Assembly: GCA_910589415.1 (NCBI GenBank) | Contig: OU342631.1 | Location: forward strand, 59,300,598 to 59,364,597 | Length of the DNA: 64,000 bases | Reading direction: 5' to 3' | Source: Malachius bipustulatus | Lineage: Eukaryota > Arthropoda > Insecta > Coleoptera > Melyridae | Part shown: positions 46,064-57,816 of the stretch, one piece after another | Layout: each line of letters begins with the position of its first letter | Position numbering within the stretch: the first letter of the stretch is position 1 | Notes under the pieces: generated by a model | The model's input: the letters and a program-made list of their open reading frames with translations, nothing else | What the model was told of the DNA's origin: nothing | The model's database searches: none | Made by a program: the position numbers and the translations under genes

Positions 46064-47977
46064 TAAACTGCTCAACAAATGAAACGTTACATGACCAAAT
46101 TTGGCCTAACTTTGGCACTGATAAAATTTTGATTGTTTCGAGCAATTCAATTTTTGTTTCGAGGGTTCACTAGTTCAATCCCTTGTTTATCAGTCCGTAT
46201 GTTTGCAAGAACTTGGTACTTCACACAAAGTTTATATAGGGTGGTAAATAAAACAGTTCAAAATCTCAGAAAGTTCAGCTTGCTCCCATTTGATCAAAGA
46301 TTTTTCTTTTTAAATTTCAACACAAAGATCATGAAAATGGACCTCATATCTCGAAACGGTTTTTCGAATTTTTCGATTATTTCTTTTATTTACAGGGTGA
46401 TTTCAAAAAAACTACTTTTTGGTGTGGCAATGATAACTTTGTTTTCCGTGACCCGATTTTCGAAATGTAGGGCTCATTTTAAAGCTTAAGCTTCAAACAA
46501 GAACACGCAAGATTGATAATCGACTAAGGACAAAAATTAAAAATACAGGGTTGTATTAAAACTGACCCAAATCTGAATGACTTCAGAAATATGGTATTAA
46601 GGAAAATTTGAAATAAAGTTAATTTGCTTTCAAACGAACCATTCATTCTGAATACTTCAAGATGTTCTTGGCTTGCATGAGTTAAGAATTGTTGACATAA
46701 GAACAAAATTACAACTTCGTGTTTTCGAATGAGGTAGCCCTTATTATTATTAGGCTTATTGTTTATCATATGGATGATAAACTATTATTGATTGTTGTTT
46801 GACGGCTGATAAAACTGTTTTATATTGTCGGTTGAGCTGAGATTTCTTTGCATGACTTCCATTAATACTTACCGTGATGGCTTGTTAATTCACTCAGCAA
46901 TAATTGAGCCTGTCATATCGTAAAGAAAGTTCAGTTAAAAAAAGGTCAAGAAGTGTCCATTAAAATGTTTTATTATTTATGTACAAAAAACTATGTAATT
47001 CCAAAAAAAGGGGAGTATCCAAATAGACCAATATTTTGTCGGACCTCCCCTGCCTCTTTTATAACTGCCGTAACTCTTCTTGGCATTCCCTCCACTAGGT
47101 GATGTAAAAACTGCTGGGTAGTAGCTTCCCATTCTTCCTGTATAGCTATAACCAAATCATCCAAATTATCCATTTGTCCTTCCCTTTCTTTAAGATTTTT
47201 TTTCATTCTGCTCCAAATATGCTCAAGCGGATTTATATCCGAAACAACAATCAATAATAGTGACATCCATATGATAAACAATAAGCCTAATGATAACAAA
47301 GCGGCTACCTCATTCGAAAACACGAAGTTGTAATTTTGTTCTTATGTCAACAATTCTTAACTCATGCAAGCGACGAACATCTTGAAGTATTCAGAATGAG
47401 TGGCTTGTTTGAAAGCAACTTAACTTTATTTCAAATTTTCCTTAATACCAGATTTCGGAAGCCATTCAGATTTGGGTTAGTTTTAATACAACCCTGTATT
47501 TTCAATTTTTGTCCTTAGTCGATTATCAATCTTGCGTGTTCTTGTTTGAAGCTTAAGCTTTAAAATGAGCCCTACATTTCGAAAATCGGGTCACGGACAA
47601 CAAAGTTATCATTGCCACACCAAAAAGTAGTTTTTTTGAAATCACCCTGTAAATAAAAGAAATAATCGAAAAATTCGAAAACCGTTTCGAGATATGAGGT
47701 CCATTTTCATGATCTTTGTGTTGAAATTTAAAAAGAAAAATCTTTGATCAAATGGGAGCAAGCTGAACTTTCTGAGATTTTGAACTGTTTTATTTACCAC
47801 CCTATATAAACTTTGTGTGAAGTACCAAGTTCTTGCAAACATACGGACTGATAAACAAGGGATTGAACTAGTGAACCCTCGAAACAAAAATTGAATTGCT
47901 CGAAACAATCAAAATTTTATCAGTGCCAAAGTTAGGGCAAATTTGGTCATGTAACGTTTCATTTGTTGAGCAGTTTA
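46064..47977. mobile_element. Tc1-like foldback element with about 740-bp arms
   Basis: The left arm from AAACTGCTCAACAAATGAAA pairs with the right arm ending TTTCATTTGTTGAGCAGTTT. The arms match over more than 700 bp, so an identical 77-residue frame appears at both ends on opposite strands. The middle carries a transposase tail. It sits at a TA within piggyBac-derived sequence. Confidence 0.85.
46991..47245 (-). pseudogene. Tc1-like transposase, C-terminal fragment
   Basis: SDINPLEHIWSRMKKNLK is the Tc1 block around the last acidic residue (S.D.NP.E..W). It is followed by LVIAIQEEWEATTQQFLHHL and MPRRVTAVI, the usual C-terminus (about 85 residues). The first two catalytic Asp and the DNA-binding domain are absent, so the element is non-autonomous. 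Confidence 0.85.
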
Positions 47978-47999
47978 AATTTCTTTAGGCTTAGCGTCG

Positions 48000-48375
48000 A
48001 GCAGTGGGAAACATACTTCCCACTTACAAATGTCATATACCTGATCTCAGAAATTGCAAAAAATACATTTTGTTTTCACAACTATGTATAATAACAATTA
48101 TTCTACCCAAAATATATAATTAACTTACCTGTTTTGTGAAATATTCACGTATTTTATTAATAATACAAAATTTAACCCTACAAATGGTCAAAATTTTATA
48201 ACTGCCTCACAGAATGCTTGACACCACCGAACTAAAATTATTTGAAACCGTGCAAGTCGGTTTATTTGAACTTATAGATGACCCTCATAAATGGCAGTAC
48301 TACCACTCTTTCAGAATATATTTCTCATTGCTTATGATGCGCAAATTTGATGGTGGGAAATTGGCTTCCCACCGC
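48000..48375. other. Putative piggyBac 5' flank with repeated palindromes
   Basis: GGGAA-N6-TTCCC occurs at 48006-48021 and 48355-48370, and also at 46043-46058 next to the piggyBac fragment on the other side of the Tc1-like insertion. A 71-codon plus frame (48214-48429) has no recognised domain. Confidence 0.5.
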
Positions 48376-48379
48376 CTAT

Positions 48380-48645
48380 TAGCCTACAGCCCCCGCAGCG
48401 GCATCATACATGAATTGCTCCTTCATTAATTCTTTAATTTATTCTTGGGAATATATTGGGGGAATTGCAGAGCCCACCGCAGAAACAATTCCACGCATGG
48501 TGACCAACGTCCCCCTTTCAGCAGACACGCATTAGCCAACACCCTTTGAACCAGTCTCCGCTATAACTTTTGGAGCTTGGAGCACAGTTTGAATGTCCGT
48601 TTCATCTGTATTCCAAATTCGATGTGGTGGAAAGCTGAGAGAGAA
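48380..48645 (-). pseudogene. pogo-like transposase, DDE-domain fragment
   Basis: Minus reading: FPPHRIWNTDET (first catalytic Asp in N.DE), VLQAPKVIAETGSKGVG, a stop, then SAERGTLVTMRGIVSAVGSA and IPPIY, KEQFMYDAAAGAVG. This is the pogo/Tigger DDE fold start. Three stops are seen. The rest of the DDE domain is missing. The N-terminal parts are at 50525-50690 and 52925-53165. Confidence 0.85.
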
Positions 48646-48748
48646 ATACTTTATTTAAAGTTGTGCTGCCTGTCTGTGACAGGTTGCTTTTATACACAGC
48701 ATAACAATCAATCATAAAAAGACAATAACATAAAAATTTTAACAATAA

Positions 48749-50827
48749 TTAACAATAAATATGGGTATGAATAATATTAATCGTATCAATTAAAATCTTT
48801 TCACATATGTCATTTAATTTAGCGCTATCAATTTTAAATTCACAAAAAAAATCTATTACACTTTGGCCGACTGTCCCACGAGATCCAAACCAAAGGCCAA
48901 TTACTTTCCAATTTCTTTCTCCAAATTTATCCTGAAAATTTTCCGCATAAAATGGAATACATGGTTCATAAATTTTTTTTTTCTCTGTTATAATTTTCGT
49001 GTCCTGAAGTGGGTCATTAGTTTCATATCTAACTGTAGGGTCGATAATAAATGCATTTTTTGATTTCTTGTCAAAAGCAATAATGTCTGAAAATCTGTTT
49101 AGTCCTGTTGTATCTCTGCCATATACTTCTTCAAAGCAGTCATAACCTTTTTCACGAAGAATTGATGTTATATGATGTTTAACATGATTATGACGAGCTG
49201 TTATCTTCGCTGAGTTGCTGCTGCAGTTGCCTGTGACATGAAAAGGGGTTTCAATCTCTTTACCGCATTTGCGGCAAAGGCGGTCACCATTGACATCAAC
49301 ACCAGGAACACCTCGAAGATTAGCATAGTTGCAGTTGAGTTTAATAGCAGCGGTCCATTCAGATGAAGAAAGTGAATTTTTTTTATGAACAAAAGAGTTT
49401 AATTTGGATGAATTTTGAAAAGTGTGAACACCGATTCCTTGATAACCTTTACTGCTCCATATATCAAATGATATTTTTCTTAGTTGATTCCTCATAATTC
49501 TAGAAGTATTTCCTTCAACACCTAAATTTATTTTACATTTATTCATTTCAGCAATAGAATCAAAACTGCGACTGAGAAGTAAATCTTCAATCTGGTGAAG
49601 TTTTTGGGCAATAGAAAAATGTTGTAGTTGAACTTCCCATTCAGTCTTTAAAAGCCCCAAACCACGAAGATTACGTGGTGCATAAAACATTTCTGTTGTT
49701 GTTGAAGCGGGTAAACCAATGATTGTTTTGACACTTCTTCTTATCATTATGTCAATTTGATTTGTGATGAATTTTGGTATTTTTGATAGAGGGGCACACT
49801 GAAGAGGATAAATTAACATTGGGAAAATATATTGATTTATAATGTTAAGTTTTTGGTCAGGTTTAAGTAGATGACTGACAGTTAATTTTTCCAAGTTATT
49901 ATTGAAGTAATTAATTATGTTTTTATCGAATATGATCTCTTGCTTAAATGTACATCCAAGATATTTTATACACGAAAATTTATCAATGCATTTTATCTTT
50001 TCATTACTTGACAGCTCTAGAACACCTTCTGTTAATTCTCCGTTAATTATCATTATAGCATTGCTCTTTTTTGGATTGACATTTAGACCAATTTCATTAA
50101 AGAGATTTTGAATCAATTCTACAACATGGTAAGTAGAAGATAAACTTTTGGTAGTAACTGTTTGATCGTCAGCGAATCCTGTTAAACAAACAGCGTCAAA
50201 ATCATCATGTAAAGAATATCCGTGGGTATTTGCAAATTGTGGCTCTGTGATTTCATTGAAAATATAGTCAATGGCTATATTGAATAAAATTGGTGACAAT
50301 GGTCCGCCTTGTGGAACGCCAGTTTTTATTAAGATATCTTCAGTTTGTTTTCCTCCTATTTCAATCCTAATTTTATTTTGAGTGAGTAAGTTCATAATTA
50401 GCGACACCAGTTGTTGACAAACTCCTTTAGAGATAAGCGATTGTTTGATATGTTCATGACCAACATTGTCGAATGCTTTTGAAATATCCAAAAATGTTAT
50501 GATACAATTATAATTAGAATTAACGGCAATATAATTTGTAAAGAAATGCTGAACATTTGTCGCGTTGAAAGCAGAAGCCCTGGCAATGCTGGTGTTTTCT
50601 GGCTTTCTGTAAGACAGACGTGGGTGTTGTTTCATAAAGAAACGCATCCATTCCGAACCAGCCATTTTCTCGTTCTCCCAGTTTGTAGGGTATGGTAGAG
50701 GACATAGAACCCACACAGCCTCGCCCGGTGCGATACCATCTTTCTGGCTTAGGCGGCGTGAAGTTGCTTTAAAGAGCTGACGTTTCGTTGCTGTGCCAGA
50801 GATTCCGGTCCTTGGGATAAGAAACAA
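48749..50827 (-). CDS. R2-like (restriction-like endonuclease) retrotransposon ORF, chimeric start
   Basis: 692 codons. Residues from about 104 form the retrotransposon protein: DISKAFDNVGH (114-124), TGVPQGGPLSP (169-179), catalytic FADD (218-221), a zinc knuckle C518-x2-C521-x8-H530-x4-C535 exactly of R2 type, and an endonuclease motif SD581-x14-D596 (PDx12-14D class with S for P). Such proteins nick a target and prime reverse transcription there. Residues 46 to about 103 belong to a pogo transposase helix-turn-helix, and 1-45 read through the antisense of another element's 5' end. The frame is open but 5'-truncated, so this is a dead insertion with an accidental fusion. Confidence 0.85.
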   Translation of the reverse strand: MFLIPRTGISGTATKRQLFKATSRRLSQKDGIAPGEAVWVLCPLPYPTNWENEKMAGSEWMRFFMKQHPRLSYRKPENTSIARASAFNATNVQHFFTNYIAVNSNYNCIITFLDISKAFDNVGHEHIKQSLISKGVCQQLVSLIMNLLTQNKIRIEIGGKQTEDILIKTGVPQGGPLSPILFNIAIDYIFNEITEPQFANTHGYSLHDDFDAVCLTGFADDQTVTTKSLSSTYHVVELIQNLFNEIGLNVNPKKSNAIMIINGELTEGVLELSSNEKIKCIDKFSCIKYLGCTFKQEIIFDKNIINYFNNNLEKLTVSHLLKPDQKLNIINQYIFPMLIYPLQCAPLSKIPKFITNQIDIMIRRSVKTIIGLPASTTTEMFYAPRNLRGLGLLKTEWEVQLQHFSIAQKLHQIEDLLLSRSFDSIAEMNKCKINLGVEGNTSRIMRNQLRKISFDIWSSKGYQGIGVHTFQNSSKLNSFVHKKNSLSSSEWTAAIKLNCNYANLRGVPGVDVNGDRLCRKCGKEIETPFHVTGNCSSNSAKITARHNHVKHHITSILREKGYDCFEEVYGRDTTGLNRFSDIIAFDKKSKNAFIIDPTVRYETNDPLQDTKIITEKKKIYEPCIPFYAENFQDKFGERNWKVIGLWFGSRGTVGQSVIDFFCEFKIDSAKLNDICEKILIDTINIIHTHIYC
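50525..50690 (-). pseudogene. pogo-like transposase, CENP-B-type DNA-binding fragment
   Basis: YPTNWENEKMAGSEWMRFFM, then QHPRLSYRKPENTSIARASA and FNATNVQHFF match the second helix-turn-helix of pogo/CENP-B-type transposases (AG.dW...FMkRHp, RkPE.TS.AR...FN...V..FF). It is bounded by retrotransposons on both sides and in frame with the downstream one. Confidence 0.85.
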
Positions 50828-52920
50828 TTAACATGCATGGATGGCGTTACCGAGGTTAAAATTTTCCGGAGTTAAAACGACCCCCCATTTGGATCTCCGC
50901 GCGGGGGCTAATCCAGGGGCACATTCATGCAAGAGAAAGAATAATAACACCACCAAAATGGAAAAATTTATAGTCGACTTTTGTAATATTAGAGGTACCT
51001 CAACATCTTCAGACAAATAAACCTCACATTCTAGCACTGTGCGAAACAAAAGTCCAAGCGTCATCAAGCACAGTTAATTATCTCTATCCAGGATATGACT
51101 TTCACTCCCGATTTAGACGTAACTTCGGAATTGTCATTTTTGTCAGAAGTGACCTCTCTTGCCAACGTGAGGAAGACTTTGAGCCCAATGACTTTGACGT
51201 CCACGGTTACTGAGACGGCGAACTTGTTGGCGGGAGTGTTTTCTTCATACTCTTCCGTCGACTTTCATGGAAGAACTCCGCCAATAATCCCTTCCGTGGA
51301 GACCAAAATGTCAGACATTGTTTTCCGACAGCGGGTCATAAAGAGCATTATGTTAGCCTTAGACCCAAACAAAGCTTCTGGGCCCGATGACGTACCTGTT
51401 ATCGTACTAAAAAAATGCGTCACTGAGCTGTCATCTGTTTTCTGCCGACTTTTCAACTTGTCGTATAAAAAGGGAATATTTCCTTCTTGTTGGAAATGTG
51501 CACGGATCCAACCTATTCCCAAGAAAGGCAAAAAGACTATACCAAGTAACTATCGACCAGTGGCGCTGCTTTCGGTAATATCCAAGATTATGGAGAAAGC
51601 TATTAACCAAAATCTTTTAAAATACTTGGAAGGAGCTAACATAATCAGCGACCGCCAATACGGATTCCGCAAACAGAGGTCAACTGGTGACCTCCTCACT
51701 TACGTCACCGAGCTGTGGAACGGCGCAATCGAACACCATGGGGAGTCTCGAGGGGTTGCGCTTGATATTTCTAGAGCTTTCGACCGTGTTTGGCATGGTG
51801 GACTGTTGGCAAAACTGCAGGCCTATGGCATGCCCGAGAAATTCTGCTTGTGGCTTGCGAGTTATCTCGGAGATCGTTCATTACAGGTGGCAGTCGATGG
51901 AGTTCTTTCTGAGACCTTTTCCATCAATGCCGGTGTGCCTCAGGGATCCATTTTATCTCCGACTCTCTTTCTAATATTTATAAACGACTTGCTTGAAACA
52001 ACAAAAAATCCAATATACAGTTTTGCTGACGACAGTACCCTCATATCTTCTTATACGTTAGATGCGCGAACATCTGCCATCGACGTACAGACTCGCAGGG
52101 AGCAAGAAGTTGCCATACTTAACAATGACTTGCAGGACATTCTAGCTTGGGGCGATAGAAACCAAGTCCAATTCAATGCTGGAAAAACCCAAGCAGTCAT
52201 CTTCTCCAAAAAGACCAACGTTTTGGAGCCAGATATGATGATGGCGGGACACTCTCTTACCCCAGCGTCATCTCTTCGTTTACCTGGAGTGAGCCTCGGA
52301 GCGAACATGTTTTGGCATTATCATCTTGCTGGTCTGGCGAAGAGTGCTTCCCAAAAACTTGGAACACTCTTCCGCACGAAGAAATTTTATACACCACAAC
52401 AGCTTCTCCTCTTATACAAGGCTCAAATCCGACCATCCTTGGTGTACTGCTCACATGTTTGGAGCTCAGCTCCCAAAAATACGCTGAGACTACTCGACTC
52501 TATTCAGAAAAGAGCCATCCGCTTGATTGGGGACCCAGATTTGACAAAAAATTTAGACACTCTCGAACATCGAAGAAGAGTAGCTGACCTGAGTCTGTTT
52601 TACAGATCTTTTAATGGAAGGTGTTCAAACGACGTGGCCCGCTTGATCCCACCAAGAACAAGACCGAGCAGATATACATGTCGAGCCGCAGACGCTCATC
52701 CGTATCAGGTTCAGCTCGTTACACCTCGTACCACTCAGACTTCTTTTATGTACAGAACCGCATCAATTTGGAATAGCATTCCAAAGGGCGTGTTTCCCGA
52801 AGTATACCACTTACAGAGATTCAAGGCCAACGTGAATCGATATCTCCGCTCATGCACCGCTCCCAGAGCGTCATAGGGATTTCCCTGCAGTGCATGGGCA
52901 TTTTCAATAATAAAAAAAAA
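50690..52920 (+). mobile_element. APE-type non-LTR retrotransposon with deleted endonuclease
   Basis: The leader (about 50690-50958, with GC-rich CGCGCGGGGGC) is followed by ATG 50959 (KFIVDFCNIRG, endonuclease start). After a frameshift QHLQTNKPHILALCETKV and NYLYPGYDFHSRFRR (51000-51130) give more of the endonuclease N-terminus. The remaining endonuclease is lost and sequence jumps to the reverse transcriptase linker near 51190. The 3' end is AATAATAAAAAAAAAA at 52905-52920. Confidence 0.85.
51095..52876 (+). pseudogene. APE-type non-LTR reverse transcriptase
   Basis: 593 codons open. The first 35 or so are out of frame with the endonuclease remnant and are not real protein. From TVTETANLLAGVF onward it is retrotransposon: ASGPDDVP (94-101), PSNYRPVALLSV (150-161), DISRAFDRVWH (224-234), AGVPQGSILSP (279-289), catalytic FADD (310-313), and a C-terminal region with YCSHVW. 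Jockey/R1-type superfamily, clade not resolved. It inserted into the pogo-like gene on the opposite strand. Without its endonuclease it cannot be autonomous. Confidence 0.85.
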
Positions 52921-52924
52921 ATCC

Positions 52925-53165
52925 CTAATTTCTTTGCATACTCGTAAGCCAAAACACGAGTTGTTTTATACGTGAGGCCATAATTTTTTTTGATGATTCC
53001 TTTAAATAAATTTCCAATTCTTCTTCTTTATTAGTAAATACTTTTCGTGTCGCACATCTCGATTCACTTTCACCACTCTTCTCATTTCCTGAGTCTCCAA
53101 TATTAGCCTGTCGTTTTCTTGCTTTGATAACTTAATCTTGAACTTAATCAACCATTCTATAAACA
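52925..53165 (-). pseudogene. pogo-like transposase, N-terminal fragment
   Basis: Minus reading: RKVFTNKEEELEIYLKESSK, KIMAS, then after a frame change TTRVLAYEYAKKLG. This is the first helix-turn-helix of pogo proteins (F...eE..L..Y...., lA...A). It joins YPTNWENEK at 50690 once the + strand retrotransposon is removed. Confidence 0.75.
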
Positions 53166-53192
53166 AAAATAAGGTAATAACAAACTATAATA

Positions 53193-55266
53193 TACAGTGT
53201 GTCCCACGACCTGACTGCCATAGCTTAAGGGTAGGTGTAGTTTTTCAAGGCGATTCGGAATCTGGTTTTGAAATTTTCCTGAGGCCCTTCGTTTCGATTA
53301 TACAGGGTGATTTGTGCAATTTGTCGAAATCTTTGATGAGCTATATCTTTTGAACGAATTGATCGAATTTACCGAAATTTGGTAGATATGCTCTACCAAT
53401 GACACTTAATGCCTCGCCTTTTTCGCCGATTGGAGAACTGCAGGGCCGTACTTATTTTTTTGATATCTTTCGGTTTTGTCGAAAAGTTCACCCTGTATGC
53501 ATTTTATTCAAAGTTTGGTGCCATTTTCTAAAACTACGTGAAAAATGCTACAATTGTGGTAAAAAAATACTTGGCATCATTAAACTGAATCGAGAAGAAA
53601 ATTCAGTTTTTTAGTTTATTATTCAGGATTTTAATTCATGTGTTGTTAATAATTTAAGAAAAATCAAATGTGGTTTTTTAAAACTTGCATATTTTGTAGT
53701 TATTTCAAATAAATTTACTTTATCTACAGATTTAGCCAAGATTGGGGACCCTTCTACAGATTGTTTCGAGTTAAAAATAAGTTTTAACAGCAAAATAAAT
53801 AACACACGAAACAGGAAGAAAAATATCAACACAAATGTTGGGAAGAAAAATTACAATTCAGTGCAGGTAATGGTCAAGGAGACCACTATCAAACTCAACA
53901 CATTTCCTTGACCTTGAAACTAATCTAAAAACCATTTTTTTAAATCGATTTATTGAAGTACTTGCTCAAAATGTCCACCCAGTTGCTGTATACAAATTCT
54001 AGCGCTTCTTAGTATAGAAATGGTAGCTCTGCCAAGAGTCTCGGGATCAGCACGAATAGTTTCTGCGGCATCCATGATTCTAGCGACTAGTTGTTCTCTG
54101 TTCTCAATATTCCCTGCATAAACTAAACTTTTCAGTCTTCCCCATAAAAAGTAATCCAGGGGATTAAAGTCTGGTGACCTTGCTGGCCAAGGAACTGCAG
54201 AAACTCTTCCAATCCACCGGTTTGTATAATTTTCATTAAGAAATTCTCTTACTTGTCGACCAAAGTGTGGAGGTGCGCCATCGTGCTGAATCCACATTCG
54301 TTGTCTTACATTAATAGGAACTTCATCCAGTAATATTGGAAGATCATTTTCAATGAAACGTAAATAGCGAATGGCTGTGAGACGATCTTCCATTATAAAC
54401 GGACCAATGAGGCGGTCGTCAATAATGCCACACAAAAAATTCACCGAAAATCGATCTTGAAAATGGGTTTCCCGAGTTAGTCGTGGATTTTCAAGTGCCC
54501 AACAATGTGAATTCCTGGTGTTATTGATGCCGTTTCGGGTGAATGAGGCTTCATCAGTAAACAATATTATCCGACCAATCCTATGATTTCTCAATACCCA
54601 ACGAGTTTCGTTTATGTGGATACTTATTTGTCTATATGGTAATGTGTTGAATTGTGTTATTTATTTTGCTGTTAAAACTTATTTTTAGCTCGAAACAATC
54701 TTTAGAAGGGTCCCCAATCTTGGCTAAATCTGTAGATAAAGTAAATTTATTTGAAATAACTACAAAATATGCAAGTTTTAAAAAACCACATTTGATTTTT
54801 CTTAAATTATTAACAACACATGAATTAAAATCCTGAATAAAAAACTAAAAAACTGAATTTTACTCTCGATTCAGTTTAATGATGCCAAGTATTTTTTTAC
54901 CACAATTGTAGCATTTTTCACGTAGTTTTAGAAAATGGCACCAAACTTTGAATAAAATGCATACAGGGTGAACTTTTTGACAAAGCCGAAAGATATCAAA
55001 AAAATAAGTACGGCCCTGCAGTTTTCGAGTTGGCGAAAAATGCGAGGTATTAAGTGCCATTAGTAGAGCATATCTACCAAATTTCGTTAAATTCGATCAA
55101 TTCGTTCAAAAGATATCGCTCATCAAAGATTTCGGCGAATTGCACAAATCACCCTGTATAATCGAAACGAAGGGCCTCAGGAACATTTCAAAACCAGATC
55201 CTGAATCGCCTTGAAAAACTACATCTACCCTCAAGCTATGGCAGTCAGGTCGTGCGACACCCTGTA
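53193..55266. mobile_element. Foldback element family H with D,D36D transposase
   Basis: Arms of about 630 bp (53193-53830 and 54640-55266) pair, for example CTATAGCTTAAGG-side GGTAGGTGTAGTTTTTCAAG with CTTGAAAAACTACATCTACC, ending CACCCTGTA. The middle encodes two thirds of a transposase. A solo arm is at 11325-11523. Confidence 0.9.
53950..54660 (-). pseudogene. mariner-superfamily transposase, N-terminally truncated
   Basis: The annotated frame starts at Met 54594 but the same frame stays open upstream to the arm edge (QISIHINETRWVLRN), so that Met is internal. Catalytic residues: D14 in FTDEASF, D105 in WIQHDGAPPH and D142 in ARSPDFNPLDY, giving 36 residues between the second and third (D,D36D). 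The terminal sequence is LGGHFEQVLQ. The enzyme would cut and paste at TA. The DNA-binding domain is absent and replaced by the inverted arm, so the copy is non-autonomous, although the catalytic core has no stop. Confidence 0.85.
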
Positions 55267-57451
55267 TATTCGAACTGTATCATGGGGCAGCTTCGGACAG
55301 TCCAGGTATAATTAAGAGTGTACGAACTTGCCCCATGTTAAGTAGGTCCGGACAGTCCGAACATACCCCATGTAATTTGTCCGGATTCACCTCATATACA
55401 AGAAAGTGATACGAGTGAGAATAATTTTTAGGAACGGAGGATTAGAGGTAAATAAGTTGGGTTAGGTAAACATGCATGGTTATGGTTTTACATCACCACA
55501 ATAGCGCTTACCTCGATTCTCCTGAAAATAAGTAAATCCTTACTAAGAAGGCAGTAAATCTTATAACAGCTGGCACTAAAATAATTATTACCAAATATTT
55601 TAAAAACCAATAAAATGTTTTGTTGTGGCGCTGTTGAGCATGACTCTAAACCGTAAACCGAATCTTCCTGTATGGGATCTCAGTTTTCATTGAGGTATGA
55701 ATAAAAATTCTTGGCCTCTTCGGTTATCTGTTCACGGTGTTGGAATGGTGTATTATTAACTCTGTTTTATCTATTTTTTTTTATTTTGTCGGTAAGATGG
55801 ATCAATTATTAATGTTTCATCCTGTTTTGTTCAAATGGCTCTTTTAAATTGAATTTTATTTTTCTTTTAAGTTAATTATTTTCATTTTTTTTATTTAATT
55901 ATTTTTTGGGGAAGTAGCTCCTTTTCAGTATAATGATTTTTTTAAATTTAACAATAGTGCTTAATCTAATATTTACAATGTGCCAGCTAGGCGCAAAACG
56001 TTTATGATTTAACTGTAGGTTGTTATTATCTAAATTTTACAATCTGGAAAACTATTCTATTTACAAGTATAATGAATTTCATTCTCATGCTTACAGGAGT
56101 AGGTACCTTCTAATTTTGATTTAATTCAGTTTCTTCTTTTTTGTTTTAGTGGTTATTTCATGCTTATCAGCAAAACGAACTATACCTACTCAAAATGCTC
56201 TTATTTCGCCTCAGGCTTTCTTTAATTTCCTTGATTCAATTTTGACTGGGATTATCGTGGTGTTGAATGTCACGTAGGTGGTACTCCACCGGAAGGATAG
56301 AAATAATAGAAAGTTGTGTTAGAACTCCCTAATATTATTTTAGTCAAAAATGTTACCTAATTTTCACGAAAACGATCGATTGAACGATTCGATTGCATAC
56401 TTAATAATTAATATAGCAGAAAAGACTTTTGTTTTAATTCTTGAAAAATTATTTATTTAATATTTCTCTGTCAAATAATTAGGGGATTCAATATTTAAAA
56501 TTAATCATTTCAACACATGAAAATTCCTTATTCTATAGGTATGCGATAATAGAATTAAAACATTTTTTGTATGGGAGAGGATGATTAATACATATACCTA
56601 TATGCGCTTTAGTTTTGAAAATAAATTTGTATTATTAAAGAGAAGTTTAATTTTTAACCCGGGAGTGGTCGCTAACCCGGGATTGTCTTTAAACTGTAAT
56701 TATTCTGTTACTTGAACTCGCACAATCTTGTCGATTTTTCTAGCTTAGTTTATAGCCTTAAGAAGAAACATAGAAAGGATTTTGTAATGAAAATCGGATA
56801 AATTTATTTTTTATGGACGCTTCATTCACCGCAGTTGCAGCTACGCGAGCTAAACGCTCATTAGCGACCACTCGTGTCACTCAACTGCTCTTATGTTTAG
56901 GTCTGCTAGCCATATGCAAGGGTTGCTGTAATTTCTTTATCTGAAGTTATTTGTTGTTTTTATTATAATATTTGATGAATTTTATGGTATATGGTATCAG
57001 CTTAGTTAAGAATCGAATCAGTTTGTGTTATTTAATGTAAAAAATCCTATAGTTATAGGCCAAAAAAATGTATATTGGCAAGTTAACATTATTCCCCCTT
57101 ATTTTAAAATACCTACAACAAATATTGCTAATACAGGGTGTTCGGTTATCGGAAAGCCAAAATAAAATTTCATATTACATAATACAAAACCACATCATGA
57201 GCATAAAAAAGAATAACTTTGTCCTGATCGGGCTTCATTCAGGAAATATTTCCAAAAATGTAAAACTAAATCATCTATAAATATTTAATTTTTTTCAGTT
57301 TAGACAGCCAAATTAAAATTTCATCAAAAATTTAATTAAATTTTAATTTTTATTTGTTTTATTAAAAAATAATAACATTTTCCAGGTAGGCTTTGTTTAG
57401 GAAATACTCAGCCAAAAAAAAAGACAACGCCTGATCTGGACATTCTTTTTT
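55267..57451. other. Gene-free interval before the right duplicate
   Basis: No gene recognised. A block GCTAAACGCTCATTAGCGACC (56849) resembles GAAACGCTCGCTAGCGACC at the start of both duplicates (about 117 and 57568). Two GGAAATATTTCC-type blocks (57240, 57405) resemble the repeat at 12571-13110. Confidence 0.5.
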
Positions 57452-57816
57452 ATGCTTCTAATGGGGTTTTGTACATTTAATTTTAGATGTCCGATCACCA
57501 AACACCCTGTATTGTAATTCAAAGTACTTTTTATTGCACATTTGCTTGTTGATTTTACATAGGAGCGAAACGCTCGCTAGCGACCACTGGTGTTACAATT
57601 CACCTAGCGACCAATGCCGAGTTAAATTTTATTGATTAGAAGTAGTAAATTCCAGAGATATTTGGCATTGGAGTTGCTTAGATTTAAAAACATGGTGAGT
57701 TTTCATTAGAAAACATGGAAAACACGAAAGGTCATGATTTTGTTACTAAACAATAAATCATAATTCGTTAATACTATTCAATAATCCCTTGAATATTCAA
57801 AAAAGAATCATTTACT

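Noticed and set aside
46133..46489. 118-codon plus frame matching a minus frame at 47642-47908
   Set aside because: The match arises because the two are arms of one inverted repeat. No domain.
51095..51190. Start of the 593-codon frame as protein
   Set aside because: The other frame here encodes endonuclease remnants (YLYPGYDFHSRF), so these residues are a shadow.
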